Shown one piece after another: positions 1 through 5,252 of a stretch of DNA of 5,252 nucleotides (position 1 is the stretch's first letter; each line of letters starts with the position of its first letter). This DNA is from Thiorhodovibrio sp. (GTDB lineage Bacteria; Pseudomonadota; Gammaproteobacteria; Chromatiales; Chromatiaceae), in the NCBI GenBank assembly GCA_007128075.1, contig SKYD01000281.1, positions 1 to 5,252 of the forward strand, written 5' to 3'. The position numbers were made by a program, and so were the translations under genes. Below the pieces are notes generated by a model that worked only from the letters and a program-made list of their open reading frames with translations, did not search any database and was not told where the DNA came from.

Positions 1-613
1 GCAGATTGCCACTGACCAGATTGCGCCCGCTGATTGCCAGTCCATTGGCTTTTGCCAGCGGCTCGCGGGTCATCATATTGTTGGCAGTCGCCACCGCAAT
101 CAGCACCAGCGCACCGATAATTGCCAAGGTGCCAATCCATGGATGAATCAGATAAAGAATGCCGATATACACCGGCATCCAGGGCGCATCAAAAAAGCCA
201 AACAGCGCGTTGCCAGTCAGAAACTGGCGCAGATTGGTTAGATCGTCCAGCGGCTGACTGCCCGGCCCGCGGCCACGCAGATTGGCATCGAACATGGCAT
301 CAAACAGCCGCTGATTGAGCAGCATGTCCATGCGCGCACTCACCCGCACCAAGATGCGCGAGCGCAGAGCTTCTAAGATGCCCATGATCGCAAACAGCCC
401 CAGCACCAACAGCGTGAGCATCAGCAGCGTCGAATGACTGCCGCTGGATAGCACACGGTCGTAAAGCTGTAGCATATAGATCGCGGGCGCGAGCATCAGC
501 AGATTGATAAACAGGCTAAAAAAGCCCGCAAACAGGAACGAGTTGCGGCTGAGTTTTAGCAGCGCCCGCAGCTCGTCTTCGGGTTTGTGACGCGGATGAA
601 AAGGTAATTGCAT
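1..613 (-). CDS. Type I secretion system ABC permease/ATPase (PrtD/AprD/HlyB class), N-terminal part only
   Basis: Partial gene: 204 codons are readable before it leaves the left edge; the family is usually about 570-700 aa, so the ATPase domain lies outside. It is the inner-membrane exporter of a type I secretion system, which with a membrane fusion protein and a TolC-like outer-membrane channel secretes unfolded proteins in one step. Seen: a charged N-terminus (residues 1-22), hydrophobic segments near 26-48, 62-82 and 146-178, the family-typical stretch LMLAPAIYMLQLYDRVLSS (39-57), then a basic cytosolic stretch with RSRILVRVSARMD (84-96), and the conserved FFDAPWMPVYIG block (140-151). 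Residue 1 directly starts the permease domain, so no N-terminal peptidase or C39-like domain is present. The ATG at 613 is chosen because an in-frame TAA lies five codons upstream; the ribosome site is weak. It shares its strand with the RuBisCO-like gene, 82 bases away. The substrate cannot be told from here. Confidence 0.9.
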   Translation of the reverse strand, partial: MQLPFHPRHKPEDELRALLKLSRNSFLFAGFFSLFINLLMLAPAIYMLQLYDRVLSSGSHSTLLMLTLLVLGLFAIMGILEALRSRILVRVSARMDMLLNQRLFDAMFDANLRGRGPGSQPLDDLTNLRQFLTGNALFGFFDAPWMPVYIGILYLIHPWIGTLAIIGALVLIAVATANNMMTREPLAKANGLAISGRNLVSGNL

Positions 614-672
614 AATGTTAAATCTTTACAAAAATTGTTATCGAAGGCCCGTAGTAAGGGGCAATGGGTACG

Positions 673-681
673 ATTCTAACA
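673..681 (-). promoter_or_regulatory. Possible extended -10 element upstream of the secretion gene
   Basis: On the minus strand this reads TGTTAGAAT, an extended -10 (TG, one base, then TAGAAT, five of six matches to TATAAT). It lies about 60 bases before the ATG at 613, just downstream of the RuBisCO-like stop. No convincing -35 box is seen at normal spacing, so this is only a candidate. If real, the secretion gene is transcribed separately from its upstream neighbour. The rest of the 82-base gap is AT-rich near the start codon and shows nothing else firm. Confidence 0.25.
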
Positions 682-695
682 CAGAATTTTCCATC

Positions 696-1988
696 CTAAC
701 CAAAGGTCTGTAACGCCGCTGCGAGCTCAGGATGGTGAAAGGCATGATCGTTGATTGGAATCTGACCAGCAATTGCCGCCCAGGCTTGCTGTAAACTCGC
801 CGCCCCGCCCGCCGGACCCATCGGATGTCCAAACACCCCGCGCCCGGGCACAAAGCCGAAATCAACATGGCCAATGCTGCGATACACCCGCTCTAAAGTG
901 GCAGCAGAATCGCTGCCGCCAGGAACTGGCAAACTGGGCTTGATCGCGCCCATTGGCTCTAAACAGGCGGTAATATTCTCTAGCACCTCGCGCTCGGGCG
1001 TCATCATCCGCGGCCCAAAGCCGGGCATAATAATGACATCGTAGCCAGCCAAGCGTTGCAGTTTAGTGAGCACTTTCGTGTGTACACCATAGTGCGGAAT
1101 GCGGCTACAGGCTGCAATAAACGGAAAATGTGCCACCAATGGCACCCGTGCCTGACGGCGCAGCATCCGGATTGCGCTCAAGCCGACTGGCAGTGCATTA
1201 ACCATCACCGCAGTTGCCCCCTGTGCCACTGCCAGATCGTGCAATTCGACCAGTCGCTCGACCTCATCGGTGATATTTGCCAGATAGCCCTTGGGGCATT
1301 GGCAATGTTGTTCAGCACGCTGGCGCGCTGCCCCCATACAGGCGGCGCGTTCTGCCAGCGGCGACCATTCGGGATCGGCCAGCATCTCGTCATCTTTGGC
1401 AATATCCAGCCCGCCACACCATGCCTGATAAGCAAGCTCGGCAAAAGGCTGTGGTGCCAGCCCGATATTGGGCTTGACCACCCCGAAAAAAATTGGCCGG
1501 TCATAGACCTGAAGTTGTTCGCGCAGCCCCTGCACACCAAACTGCGGTCCCTGAAAAGCAGCCAGAAATGACTCTGGAAATTCAATATCCAGCAGCTTGA
1601 CCAGCGGCACCTCGGGCGCAAAAAATGCACCCTCGCCGAGCACCGCGCTGATTAAATTGGGCAACCGCGGCCCAAAATTGCGCAGTGGATGGGCAATTTG
1701 CACCCGCAGCACTGTGACTGGCGCAGTCACTGGCGGATCGAGCGGCACGCTAGGCGCGGGCAACTGGTCAATGACCTCCAATGCGATCACCTTGGCGGCA
1801 TGAAGCGGACGATAATCTTCCTCATAGCCGATCCGCCGCCACTGCGCCGTTGATTGTTCGCTGCACAAATGCGCGGCAGCCAGCTCGGGCGCGGCAGTGG
1901 TCTCTAGCACATAATCAAGCAGCACATAATCCTCACGCTCAAGACTGGCAGGATCGGCAAAAAAACTGGCAATATCGGCTGGATTCAT
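696..1988 (-). CDS. RuBisCO-like protein (form IV RuBisCO large-subunit homologue, C. tepidum RLP / IV-Photo type)
   Basis: A 430 aa protein with the full RuBisCO large-subunit fold: an N-terminal alpha/beta domain (about 1-130) and a TIM barrel (about 140-410). Ungapped alignment of local blocks to spinach numbering (my own, by eye) shows what is kept: E60 (E44, in SEQSTAQW), K175 (K172), the K201/D203/E204 block (K198, D200, E201 in GGLDIAKDDE) and H294 (H287). What is changed: N123 to E119, K177 to N174, R295 to F288, H327 to I320, loop-6 K334 to R327, S379 to P356, G404 to R383. Carboxylation is therefore not expected. Blocks such as VVKPNIGL, HFPFIA, IMPGFG, RMMTPE, PVPGGSDSA and GRGVFGHPMGP are those I recall from Chlorobium tepidum RLP. 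That protein is linked to thiosulfate/sulfur oxidation and oxidative stress, but its reaction is unknown. It is less like the methionine-salvage enolase MtnW, and no salvage genes are nearby. The ATG at 1988 has no good ribosome site. The frame is intact. Confidence 0.95.
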   Translation of the reverse strand: MNPADIASFFADPASLEREDYVLLDYVLETTAAPELAAAHLCSEQSTAQWRRIGYEEDYRPLHAAKVIALEVIDQLPAPSVPLDPPVTAPVTVLRVQIAHPLRNFGPRLPNLISAVLGEGAFFAPEVPLVKLLDIEFPESFLAAFQGPQFGVQGLREQLQVYDRPIFFGVVKPNIGLAPQPFAELAYQAWCGGLDIAKDDEMLADPEWSPLAERAACMGAARQRAEQHCQCPKGYLANITDEVERLVELHDLAVAQGATAVMVNALPVGLSAIRMLRRQARVPLVAHFPFIAACSRIPHYGVHTKVLTKLQRLAGYDVIIMPGFGPRMMTPEREVLENITACLEPMGAIKPSLPVPGGSDSAATLERVYRSIGHVDFGFVPGRGVFGHPMGPAGGAASLQQAWAAIAGQIPINDHAFHHPELAAALQTFG

Positions 1989-2030
1989 AAAAATTTTTCT
2001 GTGAATTTAAGTTGGCTGTGTGATGAAAGG

Positions 2031-2060
2031 TTATCATACCACTGACCAATCTGTTATCCT
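2031..2060 (+). promoter_or_regulatory. Candidate sigma-70 promoter for coaD-fdx
   Basis: TTATCA at 2031-2036 (four of six matches to the -35 consensus) and TATCCT at 2055-2060 (four of six to the -10), 18 bases apart. A TG at 2052-2053, one base before the -10, gives an extended -10. Transcription would start near 2067, leaving a leader of about 20 bases before the ATG at 2090. Both boxes are imperfect, so this is a candidate only. Confidence 0.35.
2033..2038 (-). promoter_or_regulatory. Possible -10 box for the RuBisCO-like gene
   Basis: The minus strand reads TATGAT, five of six matches to TATAAT, which would place a start about 40 bases before the ATG at 1988. No -35 box is seen 16-18 bases further upstream, so it would need an activator or another sigma factor. 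It overlaps the proposed -35 of the coaD promoter, so the two directions could compete. Confidence 0.2.
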
Positions 2061-2089
2061 TGCCCGCCTCAAATTTTGGAACCCACACC

Positions 2090-2566
2090 ATGCGCTCTGT
2101 TGTCTATCCAGGAAGCTTTGATCCAGTCACCAACGGCCATAGTGACCTGATTGCCCGTGCCTCGCATCTGTTTGATCGGGTGATTGTGGCGGTTGCTGAG
2201 GATACGATCAAAGCCCCCACCTTTTCGGTCGCGGATCGGGTGCGCTTGTTGCAAACCACCGTGCTTGAATATGACAATGTTGAGGTGCTGTCCTTTTCCG
2301 GGCTGTTGGTTGAGTTTGCCCGCTCACTTCAAGCACCGGTGATTATGCGCGGATTGCGTGCGGTGTCAGATTTTGAGTATGAATTTCAACTTGCTGGCAT
2401 GAACCGACGCATGGCTCCAGACATCGAGACCTTATTTTTAACCCCGGCCGAGCAGTATGCCTATATCTCCTCGTCGCTGGTCAAAGAAATCGCCCGCTTA
2501 GGCGGCGATGTCTCGGGGTTTGTTGCTCCCTCAGTCTATGCTGCATTAGTTGAGCGGTTTCGTTAA
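2090..2566 (+). CDS. coaD: Pantetheine-phosphate adenylyltransferase (CoaD)
   Basis: Cytosolic enzyme of coenzyme A synthesis: it transfers AMP from ATP to 4'-phosphopantetheine, giving dephospho-CoA and pyrophosphate. At 158 aa it matches the usual length (E. coli 159). Seen: the nucleotidyltransferase opening YPGSFDPVTNGH (6-17) with the TxGH motif at 14-17, a lysine at 41 equivalent to E. coli K42, the block IMRGLRAVSDFEYE (85-98) with the substrate-binding arginine at 87, and the second ATP motif ISSSLVKEIA (126-135). An in-frame TTG at 2060 would add ten residues that do not look like the family. The ATG at 2090 starts exactly where homologues start and has a GGA about nine bases before it. 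The ferredoxin gene follows after 42 bases on the same strand, probably in one transcript; the same pairing is common in gammaproteobacteria. Confidence 0.97.
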   Translation: MRSVVYPGSFDPVTNGHSDLIARASHLFDRVIVAVAEDTIKAPTFSVADRVRLLQTTVLEYDNVEVLSFSGLLVEFARSLQAPVIMRGLRAVSDFEYEFQLAGMNRRMAPDIETLFLTPAEQYAYISSSLVKEIARLGGDVSGFVAPSVYAALVERFR

Positions 2567-2594
2567 ACTGACCCAGTTCCATATCACCTTTCAC

Positions 2595-2599
2595 AGGAG
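2595..2599 (+). promoter_or_regulatory. Strong Shine-Dalgarno site of the ferredoxin gene
   Basis: AGGAG with nine bases to the ATG at 2609. It is the clearest ribosome binding site in the window, in keeping with high expression of the ferredoxin compared with its neighbours. Confidence 0.8.
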
Positions 2600-2608
2600 T
2601 TTACACAA

Positions 2609-2854
2609 ATGGCATTGATTATTACTGACGAATGCATTAATTGCGATGTTTGCGAGCCAGAATGTCCGAACGGAGCGATCTCCCAGGGCGATGAAATCTA
2701 TGTGATCGCCCCTGAGAATTGCACTGAATGTGTTGGGCATTACGATGCCGCGCAGTGTGTAGAGGTCTGTCCGGTTGATTGCATCATCGTCGATCCTGAC
2801 AACACCGAGACCCCGGAGCAATTGCGCGCCAAATATGAGCGCATCACTGGCTAA
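2609..2854 (+). CDS. 2[4Fe-4S] ferredoxin, Allochromatium vinosum / YfhL type
   Basis: An 81 aa low-potential cytosolic electron carrier with two [4Fe-4S] clusters. Seen: the first motif C9-x2-C12-x2-C15-x3-C19-P, and a second motif C38-x2-C41-x8-C50-x3-C54-P, in which eight residues instead of two separate the second and third cysteines (loop VGHYDAAQ). A ninth cysteine (C58) follows, then a C-terminal extension of about 20 residues ending in LRAKYERITG. These are the marks of the A. vinosum ferredoxin subfamily, whose clusters have very different and unusually negative potentials. By family analogy cluster I uses C9, C12, C15 and C54, and cluster II uses C19, C38, C41 and C50; C58 is not a ligand. 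Partners in this organism cannot be told from the sequence; nitrogenase and other reductive pathways are possible. It lies behind coaD and ends just before a strong terminator. Confidence 0.96.
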   Translation: MALIITDECINCDVCEPECPNGAISQGDEIYVIAPENCTECVGHYDAAQCVEVCPVDCIIVDPDNTETPEQLRAKYERITG

Positions 2855-2869
2855 CGCAGCTTGGTGAGC

Positions 2870-2895
2870 ACACCGCCGCCTAGCGGCGGTGTTTT
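2870..2895 (+). terminator. Rho-independent terminator after coaD-fdx
   Basis: A perfect ten-base-pair stem (2870-2879 with 2883-2892, ACACCGCCGC against GCGGCGGTGT), loop CTA, followed by a short T run (2892-2895). It starts 15 bases after the ferredoxin stop. The T run on the plus strand shows it serves coaD-fdx. The opposite strand has the same stem without a T run, but the converging mutM transcript would meet it right after its stop codon, so it may also slow that transcript. Confidence 0.85.
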
Positions 2896-3709
2896 AGTGC
2901 TGACATTGAGTGCAAAAATAGGTCGCCCGCTGGGCAATGCGCGTTTGCACAATCGGCGCACCACAGATCACACAGGGTTTTTGATCCCGACCATAGACCC
3001 GCAATGCCTGAGCAAAATAGCCCGGATTGCCATCTTCACGCACAAAATCGCGCAGCGTGGTGCCGCCTTGCTCAATGGCTGCACTGAGCACTTGCCGAAT
3101 CCGCTCCGCCAGTGCCTGATACTGCTCGATGCTGACCTCTCGCGCCGCTCGGCGCGGATCAATTCCTGCTAGAAATAACGCCTCATTGGCATAAATATTG
3201 CCGACCCCAACCACCACGCGGCTGTCCATGATCAGCGTTTTCACTGCACAGCGCCGCTTGGCAGCGCGTTGATAGAGCACCTGTCCATCAAATTGCTCAC
3301 TCAGTGGCTCCGGCCCTAGATGACACAGCAGCGGATGCGCCTCAGCGGGTGACTCAATCCAATGCACCAGCCCAAACCGCCGTGGATCATGAAAGCGCAG
3401 ACAGCGACCATTGCCAAGCACCAGATCGACATGATCATGGCGACGCGGTGGCGTATCAACAGCCACTAAACGCAGACTGCCCGACATCCCCAGATGCACC
3501 AGCACCACCCCGCGTTCTAGCGCAATCAGCAGATACTTGCCGCGTCGCTCAACTGCCTGAATCCATTGTCCGAGCACCGCCCGTTCAGTGTCTGGGGTCA
3601 GCGGAATCCGCAAGCGGCGTTCGCGCACTTTGACATCAACAATTCGCTGCTGTACCACAGCTGGGGCAATCCCGCGCCGCGTGGTTTCGACCTCGGGTAA
3701 TTCAGGCAT
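2894..3709 (-). CDS. mutM: Formamidopyrimidine-DNA glycosylase (Fpg/MutM)
   Basis: A 271 aa base-excision repair enzyme that removes 8-oxoguanine and formamidopyrimidines and cuts the abasic site by beta/delta elimination. Seen: the N-terminal catalytic block MPELPEVETTRRGI, where P2 becomes the nucleophile after loss of Met1 and E3 and E6 are the acidic residues; K58 in RRGKYLL; the base-gap filling residues M75 (HLGMSG) and R111-F112 (DPRRFG); the helix-two-turn-helix with VGVGNIYANEALF (167-179); and a C-terminal zinc finger with C246-x2-C249 and C266-x2-C269. All key residues are present, so it should be active; the zinc finger argues for MutM rather than a zincless Nei-type relative. Its ATG overlaps the cobJ stop by eight bases (ATGCCTGA) and has no clear Shine-Dalgarno site, so its translation probably depends on ribosomes finishing cobJ. 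The stop codon lies inside the T run of the facing terminator. Confidence 0.97.
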   Translation of the reverse strand: MPELPEVETTRRGIAPAVVQQRIVDVKVRERRLRIPLTPDTERAVLGQWIQAVERRGKYLLIALERGVVLVHLGMSGSLRLVAVDTPPRRHDHVDLVLGNGRCLRFHDPRRFGLVHWIESPAEAHPLLCHLGPEPLSEQFDGQVLYQRAAKRRCAVKTLIMDSRVVVGVGNIYANEALFLAGIDPRRAAREVSIEQYQALAERIRQVLSAAIEQGGTTLRDFVREDGNPGYFAQALRVYGRDQKPCVICGAPIVQTRIAQRATYFCTQCQH

Positions 3710-4487
3710 CGGCAGTCAAATCAGGATAGCAGCGCGGGGTATAAACCCAGGCCTCGCCATCAGCTCGCGTAAAACGCCGAGTTTGTGATGAGCCGATGAT
3801 CAGCGTGGTGCGCATGTCGATCTGCTCAGGATTTACCTCGGCAAGCGTGACAATCTGCGTGGTCTCGTCCACCCGTCCGACATCGCGCCCTAACACCACT
3901 GGCGTGGTCGGCGCTCGCAGTTGTAATAATAATTCCAATGCTCGCTTGATCTGCCAAGGTCGGGCTTGTGAGCCAGGGTTATAGAGTGCCAGCACCAAAT
4001 CCGCCGCGATTGCATACTCGATCCGTCGCTCAATCAGCGCCCAGGGTTTGAGATTGTCCGAGAGCGAAAGCACGCAAAAATCATGGCCCAATGGCGCACC
4101 AACCCGCGAGGCAACCACCTGCGCCGCAGTCAGCCCCGGCACAATGTCCAGCGACACCGCATCCCAGGCTGGATTGGCTTCTTGATCTAACACCTCTAGC
4201 ACCGCGCTTGCCATCGCAAAGATGCCTGGATCGCCCGATGAGACCACCACCACCCGCCGTCCGCTGGCGGCAAGATCGAGCGCAGTGCGAGCGCGCTCTA
4301 GCTCTTGGCGATTATCTGAGGCATGAACGCGCTGTTCAGGTCTCAATGCACCGGCAAGACGCACATAGGTGGTGTATCCGACGATATCCTCGGCACTATC
4401 TAGTGCATAACGGGCTGCTGGGGTCATCAATTCAGGTGCGCCTGGGCCGAGACCGACGACAGAAAGTAAACAGGATGCTTGATTCAC
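3702..4487 (-). CDS. cobJ: Precorrin-3B C17-methyltransferase (CobJ/CbiH)
   Basis: A 261 aa SAM-dependent methyltransferase of corrin ring synthesis. It methylates C17 and drives ring contraction. Seen: the tetrapyrrole methylase opening VVGLGPGAPELMTPAA (10-25), VGYTTYV (36-42), the SSGDPGIFAMAS block (83-94), DIVPGLTAAQ (114-123), SLSDNLKPW (141-149), ALYNPGSQARPWQ (167-179) and the C-terminal TTLIIGSS (227-234) with TPRCYP. The sequence does not decide between the oxygen-dependent (CobJ) and cobalt-early (CbiH) versions; an anaerobic phototroph could use either. Start: the GTG at 4487 is preferred because it gives a GTGA overlap with the cobI stop and has AGGTGG five bases before it. A GTG at 4496 would add three residues but lacks a ribosome site. 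It lies between cobI and mutM, overlapping both. Confidence 0.93.
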   Translation of the reverse strand: MNQASCLLSVVGLGPGAPELMTPAARYALDSAEDIVGYTTYVRLAGALRPEQRVHASDNRQELERARTALDLAASGRRVVVVSSGDPGIFAMASAVLEVLDQEANPAWDAVSLDIVPGLTAAQVVASRVGAPLGHDFCVLSLSDNLKPWALIERRIEYAIAADLVLALYNPGSQARPWQIKRALELLLQLRAPTTPVVLGRDVGRVDETTQIVTLAEVNPEQIDMRTTLIIGSSQTRRFTRADGEAWVYTPRCYPDLTADA

Positions 4488-5224
4488 CGCTGCCACCTGA
4501 TGCCGGGAATGAGCACCATCGCAAAGTAGGGCACGGTGCTGGGATCGACCTCAGCAAAAGGCAGGACGCGCTCGCTGGTCATGCTGGCGTGTTCGACATA
4601 GAGTGCGCGTTCGCCCAGCCCAAGCTGCTCAATCACCCGTCGCACCTTGTCGAATTGGCTGCCCAGTTTCATCACTACGGCGGCATCCGCCTGTTCTAGC
4701 TTGGCACGCAAATCCGCCTCGGGCAGAGTGCCAGCGACAATCAGCAAAGCCTGATCACGATAGACCAGCGGTGTGCGCACGGCAGCCGCGCCCGCAACCA
4801 CTGAGCACACTCCAGGCACCACCTCGGTGGTGAACCGCTCGGCGAGACGGTCATGTAGATACATAAACGAGCCGTAAAACAGCGGATCGCCCTCGCACAG
4901 CACCGCAACATCAGTGCCCGCTTCAAGATAGGCCGCCAACTGCTGCGCTGCTTGATCGTAAAACGCTCGCATCACCCCTTCATAATCAAAGGGCGGTGGC
5001 GGTGGGCGACCAGTCACCGGATAAATCAGCGGCACCAGGGTTTGCTCGTCTCGTAAATAACAAGACACGATGCTCAGTGCCTGCCCAGGCTTATTCTCAC
5101 CAGCGTAATAAGCGACCACGGGCGCTGCGCGCAGCATCCGCAGCGCCTTGAGCGTCATCAATTCAGGATCGCCAGGCCCCACCCCAATCCCGATCAGCCG
5201 TCCAGTGGATTTAGTCGGCGGCAT
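4484..5224 (-). CDS. cobI: Precorrin-2 C20-methyltransferase (CobI/CbiL)
   Basis: A SAM-dependent tetrapyrrole methylase that methylates C20 of precorrin-2 (or of cobalt-factor II in the cobalt-early route), the step that commits to corrins. As given it is 246 aa, the normal size. Seen: GRLIGIGVGPGDPELMTLKA (8-27), VVAYYAGENKPGQALSI (36-52), the CEGDPLFYGSFMYL block (110-123), VVPGVCSVVAGAAA (135-148), VVMKLGSQFDKV (183-194) and YVEHASM (209-215). A run of five prolines (74-78) sits in a loop. Start: in-frame ATGs lie at 5245, 5230 and 5224. Homologues begin a few residues before the glycine-rich loop. The ATG at 5224 has GGA five bases upstream and gives the smallest overlap (14 bases) with the upstream frame; 5245 would add seven residues and overlap it by 35. 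The stop overlaps the cobJ start. Confidence 0.93.
   Translation of the reverse strand: MPPTKSTGRLIGIGVGPGDPELMTLKALRMLRAAPVVAYYAGENKPGQALSIVSCYLRDEQTLVPLIYPVTGRPPPPPFDYEGVMRAFYDQAAQQLAAYLEAGTDVAVLCEGDPLFYGSFMYLHDRLAERFTTEVVPGVCSVVAGAAAVRTPLVYRDQALLIVAGTLPEADLRAKLEQADAAVVMKLGSQFDKVRRVIEQLGLGERALYVEHASMTSERVLPFAEVDPSTVPYFAMVLIPGIRWQR
4493..4498 (-). promoter_or_regulatory. Shine-Dalgarno site that decides the cobJ start
   Basis: On the minus strand this reads AGGTGG, five bases before the GTG at 4487 and inside the last codons of cobI. It covers the alternative GTG at 4496, which itself has no ribosome site before it, so it favours the inner start and the GTGA stop-start overlap. Confidence 0.6.
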
Positions 5225-5252
5225 GCCCATCCCGTCCCAAGGCATTGATCGC
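5211..5252 (-). CDS. cobH: C-terminal tail of a probable precorrin-8X methylmutase (CobH/CbiC), partial
   Basis: An open frame enters from the right edge and ends at a TAA at 5211-5213 after 13 residues: AINALGRDGHAAD. CobH/CbiC proteins commonly end with an AxxNAL-type motif a few residues before the stop, and cobH next to cobI and cobJ is a frequent gene order. The call rests on this short tail and on context, so it is tentative. The enzyme would move the C11 methyl group to C12 to give hydrogenobyrinate (or cobyrinate). The frame overlaps the start of cobI by 14 bases or more, which fits a tightly packed cob operon. Confidence 0.5.
   Translation of the reverse strand, partial: AINALGRDGHAAD

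Larger units (their letters stand above)
1989..2089. other. Divergent intergenic region between the RuBisCO-like gene and coaD
   Basis: About 100 bases separate the two divergent start codons, so promoters for both directions should lie here. The left part next to the RuBisCO-like ATG is a run of A and T (1987-1999) without a Shine-Dalgarno sequence. The candidate promoter elements are listed separately. No operator-like perfect palindrome or riboswitch-sized structure is seen. Confidence 0.6.

Noticed and set aside
673..690. A small hairpin (ATTCT, loop AACAC, AGAAT) followed by TTT, between the RuBisCO-like and secretion genes
   Set aside because: The stem is only five AT-rich pairs, and the T run is on the plus strand, where no gene ends. 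On the minus strand, where a terminator would be useful, no T run follows.
1056..1571. A 171-codon cysteine-rich open frame on the plus strand opposite the RuBisCO-like gene
   Set aside because: It is antisense to an intact conserved gene and its scattered cysteines form no ordered metal-binding motif.
1205..1630. A 141-codon minus-strand frame inside the RuBisCO-like gene
   Set aside because: It is an out-of-frame shadow on the same strand; the tryptophan-rich composition is not protein-like, and the gene needs no frameshift.
696..1988. Functional RuBisCO (CO2 fixation)
   Set aside because: The loop-6 lysine and several other residues needed for carboxylation are replaced, no small subunit gene is adjacent, and the sequence blocks match RuBisCO-like proteins.
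2060..2089. An upstream TTG start for coaD adding ten residues
   Set aside because: The extra residues do not belong to the family, and the ATG at 2090 matches the conserved CoaD N-terminus.
2861..3172. A 103-codon plus-strand frame beginning in the terminator region
   Set aside because: It runs antisense to mutM and translates the terminator hairpin itself; there is no ribosome site and no recognisable domain.
4091..4699. A 202-codon open frame on the plus strand opposite cobJ and cobI
   Set aside because: It lies wholly antisense to two well-recognised genes. Its translation is rich in R, H, P and Q with no recognisable domain, as expected from the antisense frame of GC-biased codons.
1..5252. 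Mobile elements, CRISPR arrays, RNA genes or a defence island
   Set aside because: No direct-repeat arrays, terminal inverted repeats, transposase or integrase motifs, or tRNA-like structures were seen. Nearly all bases are accounted for by conserved metabolic genes.

Overview
The window (5,252 bases, GC in the mid-fifties by eye) looks like the chromosome of a purple sulfur gammaproteobacterium of the Chromatiaceae type. Two genes point there. One is a 2[4Fe-4S] ferredoxin of the Allochromatium vinosum type, placed directly behind coaD. The other is a RuBisCO-like protein whose signature blocks match the form found in green sulfur and other phototrophic bacteria (Chlorobium tepidum RLP type). 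The genus cannot be named from the sequence alone.

Layout, left to right. Bases 1-613 (minus) hold the first 204 residues of a type I secretion ABC permease/ATPase that runs off the left edge. Bases 696-1988 (minus) hold a full-length RuBisCO-like protein of 430 aa. A divergent intergenic region of about 100 bases follows, then a plus-strand pair: coaD (2090-2566) and a ferredoxin gene (2609-2854), closed by a strong hairpin terminator at 2870-2895. From the right edge a minus-strand run converges on that terminator: the last codons of a probable precorrin-8X methylmutase (cobH/cbiC), cobI, cobJ and mutM. All three junctions in this run overlap.

How the genes work together. CobH, CobI and CobJ are steps of corrin ring synthesis towards cobalamin. 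MutM (8-oxoguanine repair) is unrelated in chemistry but appears translationally coupled to cobJ. CoaD makes dephospho-CoA, and the ferredoxin is a low-potential electron carrier. The RuBisCO-like protein keeps the KDDE metal/carbamate block but has lost the loop-6 lysine and several other carboxylase residues, so it should not fix CO2. In C. tepidum the homologue is linked to sulfur oxidation and oxidative stress.

I found no insertion sequence, CRISPR array, tRNA or rRNA, and no clear sign of an undescribed multi-gene system. The RuBisCO-like protein is the feature most worth following up. The other long open frames, on the strand opposite these genes, are judged to be shadows.
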